DNA of 64,000 nucleotides from Mycetocola spongiae (GTDB lineage Bacteria; Actinomycetota; Actinomycetes; Actinomycetales; Microbacteriaceae), in assembly GCF_020424085.1 (NCBI RefSeq), contig NZ_CP080203.1, positions 620,001 through 684,000 on the forward strand. The letters run 5' to 3'. Within the stretch, counting starts at the first letter, position 1. The number at the start of each line of letters is the position of its first letter. A model generated the notes under the pieces. The model saw only the letters and a program-made list of their open reading frames with translations, had not been told where the DNA came from and searched no databases. This document shows positions 60,531-64,000 of this stretch, one piece after another. The position numbers and the translations under genes are program-made.

Positions 60531-61451
60531 CTAGAACGGAAGCAGGGGGTCGATCCCCACCGCGAGGAAAAGCAGCGTGAGATAGGAGATCGAGCCGTGG
60601 AAAACGCGCATCGGGCTGGCGGCCTCGTGACGAATCGAGAGGCTATACAGCCGGTGGGTTTCATAGATGAACCAGCCACCCGCGAGCACCGCTACCACCG
60701 TATAGAGCACGCCCATATGACCCACCGGGATCAGCAGCAGCGAGCATACGATCGTGGCCCACGCATAGAGGATCACCTGCAGGCCCACCTGGGCGCGGCC
60801 GCGCACCACCGAGAGCATCGGCACACCCACGGCCTTATAGTCCTCGCGGTATTTCATGGACAGCGGCCAGTAGTGCGGCGGGGTCCATAAAAACACCACG
60901 GCGAAGAGGATAAACGGCTCCCACGCGAGCGAACCGGTCACGGCCGTCCAGCCGATCAGAACCGGGAAACAGCCCGCAATTCCGCCCCAGATGATGTTCT
61001 GGGCGGTGCGGCGCTTCAGCCAGAGCGTATAAACACAGACATAAAAGAAGATCGCACCCACCGAGAGCGCGGCGGCCACCCAGTTGGTGGTGACATAGAG
61101 CCATACGGTGGAGGCCACCGCCAGAACCCAGGAAAACACCAGCGCCTCGCGCGGGCTGAGCTCGCCGGTGACCAGCGGGCGGCCCTGGGTGCGGTTCATG
61201 ACGCGGTCGATATCGCGGTCAAAATAGCAGTTAAACGCGCCCGCGGAACCGGCGCTGAGGGAGCCTCCGATCACGGTGGCCAGCACCAGCCAGAGGCTCG
61301 GGAGGCCGCCCTGCGCGAGGATCATCACCGGCACCGTGGTGACCAGCAGCAGCTCCATCACGCGAGGCTTCGTGAGCGCAAAATAGGCCTTCGCTTTACG
61401 CTTAAAGCCAATTTTTTCTGTATGCACCCGGGGCATTTCGGCGATGTCCAT
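60531..61451 (-). CDS. ctaB: Heme O synthase (protoheme IX farnesyltransferase) CtaB
   Basis: A 306-residue UbiA-family prenyltransferase with about nine helices. The first aspartate-rich motif is [19 protein letters not shown] and the second region [13 protein letters not shown]. It attaches farnesyl to heme B to make heme O, the substrate of CtaA. The gene is divergent from tkt; the 270 bases between them carry both promoters but no clear consensus that I can support. Confidence 0.95.
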   Translation of the reverse strand: MDIAEMPRVHTEKIGFKRKAKAYFALTKPRVMELLLVTTVPVMILAQGGLPSLWLVLATVIGGSLSAGSAGAFNCYFDRDIDRVMNRTQGRPLVTGELSPREALVFSWVLAVASTVWLYVTTNWVAAALSVGAIFFYVCVYTLWLKRRTAQNIIWGGIAGCFPVLIGWTAVTGSLAWEPFILFAVVFLWTPPHYWPLSMKYREDYKAVGVPMLSVVRGRAQVGLQVILYAWATIVCSLLLIPVGHMGVLYTVVAVLAGGWFIYETHRLYSLSIRHEAASPMRVFHGSISYLTLLFLAVGIDPLLPF

Positions 61452-61720
61452 TGCTTTTTAACCTCTTTACTCGACAAAGCCATCCTAGCGAACGGGTTTC
61501 GGGGCGGCCAACCGTGCAGTCTCGCCGGAATTTTCCGAGGCGCGGCGGCAGAGTTCCCTATACTGGAAGGGCTCGTGTTCGCGGCACAATCCCGGTGTTT
61601 GGCCCCCAATTGGGGCTTTCACTGCCCGTGCTCGTTCCGGGTCATGTCTTTAGGCGTGTGTTTCGCTCAGCCGAGTGCGCCACCGTGGCGGTTCGGTTCG
61701 ACTAGGAAGGTCAACAGATA

Positions 61721-63811
61721 GTGGCAGCTTTGCAATGGGACCCCATTGACAATAAGGCGGTTGACACCGCCCGTGTTCTCGCGGCAGATGCCGTCGAAAA
61801 GGTCGGTAACGGCCACCCCGGCACGGCAATGAGCCTGGCGCCGGCCGCATATCTTCTGTTCCAGAAGGTCATGCGCAAGGACCCCACCGATGAGAACTGG
61901 CTCGGTCGCGACCGCTTTGTCCTCTCCGTGGGCCACTCCTCCCTCACCCAGTACGTACAGCTGTACCTCGGCGGCTTTGGCCTCGAGCTCGGCGATATCG
62001 AGGCGCTGCGCACCTGGGGTTCGCTGACCCCCGGCCACCCCGAGTACGGACACACCAAGCACGTCGAGATCACCACCGGCCCCCTGGGCCAGGGTCTCGC
62101 CTCGGCCGTGGGCTTCGCCTATGCCGCACGCTATGAGCGTGGCCTGTTTGACCCCGAGGCCGCCGCGGGCACCAGCCCCTTTGACCACTTCGTCTACGTC
62201 GTGGCCGGAGACGGCGACCTCCAGGAGGGCGTGACCAGCGAGGCCTCCTCGCTGGCCGGCCACCAGGAGCTGGGCAACCTGATTGCCATCTACGACTCCA
62301 ATCAGATCTCCATCGAGGACGACACCGATATCGCCTTCACCGAGGACGTGGCCAAGCGCTACGAGTCCTACGGCTGGGACGTGCGCATCGTGGACTGGAA
62401 GAAGAACGGCGAATACGTCGAGGACGTCGCCGAGCTCAACGACCAGATCGAGGAGGCGAAGCTTGTCACCAATAAGCCCTCGCTGATCATCCTCAAGACC
62501 ATCATCGGATGGCCCTCGCCGAAGAAGCAGAACACCGGTGGCATCCACGGCTCCAAGCTGGGCGCCGAGGAGCTCGCCGGCCTGAAGGTCGCCGTGGGCT
62601 TTGACCCCGAGAAGAGCTTCGACGTGGCCCCCGAGGTCATCAACCACACCCGTGGTGCCATCGCCCGCGGCGCCGAGCTGCGCGCCGAGTGGCAGGTAGG
62701 CTTCGACGCCTGGGCCGCCGCCAACCCCGAGCGCAAGCAGCTGCTTGACCGCCTCGAGGCCCGCGAGCTTCCCGCCGACGTCGAATCGGCACTGCCCGTA
62801 TTCGAGGGTGGCAAGGACGTCTCGACCCGTGCCGCATCGGGCAAGGTCATCAACGGCCTCGCCGCCGTGCTGCCCGAGCTGTGGGGCGGCTCCGCCGACC
62901 TCGCCGGCTCCAATAACACCACCATCGAGGGTGCGGCATCGTTTGTTCCCGCCGAGCACTCCACGGCCAGCTGGACCGGTAACGAATACGGCCGCGTGCT
63001 GCACTTCGGTATCCGCGAGCACGCCATGGGCGCGATCCTCAACGGCATCGTCCTGCACGGAAAGACCCGCGCATTTGGCGGAACCTTCCTGCAGTTCTCC
63101 GATTACATGCGTCCCGCGGTTCGCCTCGCGGCCCTCATGAACGTGGCCCCGATCTTCGTCTGGACCCACGACTCGATCGCCCTGGGCGAGGACGGCCCCA
63201 CCCACCAGCCGGTGGAGCACCTGGCCGCGCTGCGCGCCATCCCGAACCTCGACGTCATCCGCCCCGCGGACGCCAACGAGGTGTCCTATGCGTGGCTGGA
63301 GATGCTGAAGCGTCACACCGCCCCGCAGGGAATCGCGCTCTCGCGTCAGAACCTCCCCGTGTATGAGCGTGGCACCGGCAACGCCGAGGGCGAGACCTTC
63401 GCCTCCGCCGCACTCACCGCCCGCGGTGCGTATACCCTCCTCGAGGCGCCCAATGGCACCCCCGAGGTGCTGCTGATCGCCACAGGTTCCGAGGTGCAGC
63501 TGGCCGTTGAGGCCCGCGCGCAGCTCGCCACCGAGGGCATCCAGGCCCGCGTTGTCTCGGTCCCCTCGCTGGAGTGGTTCGCCGAGCAGGACGCCGCCTA
63601 CCGCGAAGAGGTTCTCCCCTCCGCCGTCACCGCCCGCGTCTCCGTGGAGGCCGGTATCGCCCTCACCTGGCGCGGCATCGTCGGCGATAAGGGTCGCTCC
63701 ATCTCGATCGAGCACTTCGGTGCCTCGGCCGATGAGAAGACCCTGTACACCAAGTTTGGAATCACGACCGAGGCCGTTGTGGCCGCGGCCAAGGAATCCC
63801 TCAACGCCTAG
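61721..63811 (+). CDS. tkt: Transketolase
   Basis: A 696-residue thiamine-diphosphate enzyme of the non-oxidative pentose phosphate pathway. Hallmarks are the N-terminal KVGNGHPGTAMSLAP, TGPLGQGLASAVG, the cofactor motif VAGDGDLQEGVTSEA and SNQISIEDDTD, and the second-domain FGIREHAMGAILNG and DGPTHQPVEHL. The GTG is preceded by AGGAAGG about ten bases upstream. Codon use shows strong preference for C-ending codons (for example GAG AAG GAC), in keeping with high expression. Transaldolase follows after 24 bases. Confidence 0.96.
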   Translation: MAALQWDPIDNKAVDTARVLAADAVEKVGNGHPGTAMSLAPAAYLLFQKVMRKDPTDENWLGRDRFVLSVGHSSLTQYVQLYLGGFGLELGDIEALRTWGSLTPGHPEYGHTKHVEITTGPLGQGLASAVGFAYAARYERGLFDPEAAAGTSPFDHFVYVVAGDGDLQEGVTSEASSLAGHQELGNLIAIYDSNQISIEDDTDIAFTEDVAKRYESYGWDVRIVDWKKNGEYVEDVAELNDQIEEAKLVTNKPSLIILKTIIGWPSPKKQNTGGIHGSKLGAEELAGLKVAVGFDPEKSFDVAPEVINHTRGAIARGAELRAEWQVGFDAWAAANPERKQLLDRLEARELPADVESALPVFEGGKDVSTRAASGKVINGLAAVLPELWGGSADLAGSNNTTIEGAASFVPAEHSTASWTGNEYGRVLHFGIREHAMGAILNGIVLHGKTRAFGGTFLQFSDYMRPAVRLAALMNVAPIFVWTHDSIALGEDGPTHQPVEHLAALRAIPNLDVIRPADANEVSYAWLEMLKRHTAPQGIALSRQNLPVYERGTGNAEGETFASAALTARGAYTLLEAPNGTPEVLLIATGSEVQLAVEARAQLATEGIQARVVSVPSLEWFAEQDAAYREEVLPSAVTARVSVEAGIALTWRGIVGDKGRSISIEHFGASADEKTLYTKFGITTEAVVAAAKESLNA

Positions 63812-63835
63812 TCGTTGAAGATCGGAAGAATTGAA

Positions 63836-64000
63836 ATGACGAACGAACGTACCGCAGCACTCTCCGCCGCCGGCGTGAGCATCTGGCTCGACGACCTCTC
63901 CCGCGGACGCATCAACTCGGGCGGCCTGCAGACCCTCATCGCCGAGAAGAACGTTGTTGGTGTCACCACCAACCCCACGATCTTCGCCGGGGCCCTGAGC
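63836..64000 (+). CDS. tal: Transaldolase, N-terminal part (cut by window edge)
   Basis: The first 55 codons of a transaldolase run to the right edge. The segment [19 protein letters not shown] and [15 protein letters not shown] is the N-terminal signature of actinobacterial Tal. It starts with ATG preceded by GGAAGAATTGAA and follows tkt closely, as in the usual tkt-tal operon. The catalytic lysine lies beyond the window. Confidence 0.92.
   Translation, partial: MTNERTAALSAAGVSIWLDDLSRGRINSGGLQTLIAEKNVVGVTTNPTIFAGALS

Noticed and set aside
61667-63715. A 682-residue minus-strand open frame opposite tkt
   Set aside because: It is a codon-bias shadow of a highly biased transketolase gene, Gly/Val/Asp-rich and without domains.
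1-64000. CRISPR arrays, insertion sequences, prophage genes, rRNA genes or riboswitches
   Set aside because: I saw no regularly spaced repeats, transposase or integrase motifs, phage structural genes, rRNA sequence or recognisable riboswitch cores.

Overview
The window is high-GC DNA from an actinobacterium, most likely a member of Micrococcales and plausibly Microbacteriaceae (inference from gene content and synteny, not from a search). Markers are RbpA, the mycothiol ligase MshC, PafB/PafC, a HelY-type helicase next to tatA/tatC, an IdeR/DtxR-type iron box and LAXTG-type surface anchors. About 60 genes are supported. Both ends are cut: a glycerophosphodiester phosphodiesterase on the left and a transaldolase on the right.

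Layout. 1-11.2 kb: rbpA, then a minus-strand block in the order HAD phosphatase, trmI, FKBP lipoprotein, pafB, pafC, tatA, tatC, helY, lnt. This resembles the mycobacterial Rv2130c-Rv2092c region (PAC2, mshC and uppP follow on the other side), but no ARC/mpa, dop, pup, prcBA or pafA lies in the slot between trmI and pafB. 11.2-17.5 kb: a PAC2 gene whose 3' end is interrupted by a 1.8-kb unit carrying one SIR2-domain gene, bounded by a perfect 97-bp direct repeat; then mshC, uppP and an M20 peptidase. 17.6-21.8 kb: two tRNA-Leu(GAG) genes and two tandem LRR surface proteins with LAGTG sorting signals. 21.9-35.3 kb: fatty acyl-CoA ligase, helicase, SGNH hydrolase, D,D-carboxypeptidase, SpoU methyltransferase, sirtuin, alpha/beta hydrolase, trehalose synthase, exonuclease, zinc-independent L31, ABC ATPase and serB. 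35.3-36.7 kb: a lower-GC gene for an exonuclease-BRCT protein lying between two identical 34-bp terminator hairpins, then fabG.

37.5-47.7 kb: DUF3099, a small cysteine protein and SURF1 in overlapping order; a four-gene ferric-siderophore ABC uptake operon behind an IdeR-like box; a GbsR/MarR regulator, an ABC-F protein, an MDR oxidoreductase and a methyltransferase. 47.8-54.8 kb: a lower-GC accessory block with an orphan cysteine-rich protein, GtrA, two polytopic membrane proteins, a GtrB-like GT2, a WecD-like acetyltransferase and a WecE-like aminotransferase, i.e. a probable cell-surface glycan decoration module. 55-64 kb: conserved core genes: sufB-sufD-Rieske-sufC-sufT, ctaA and ctaB (heme A/O synthesis), tkt and tal (pentose phosphate).

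The most interesting signal is the pair of single-gene insertions (SIR2 and exonuclease-BRCT). Each lies on the minus strand at the 3' junction of a convergent native gene pair, each is bounded by direct repeats of local sequence, and neither has a recombinase or transposase nearby.
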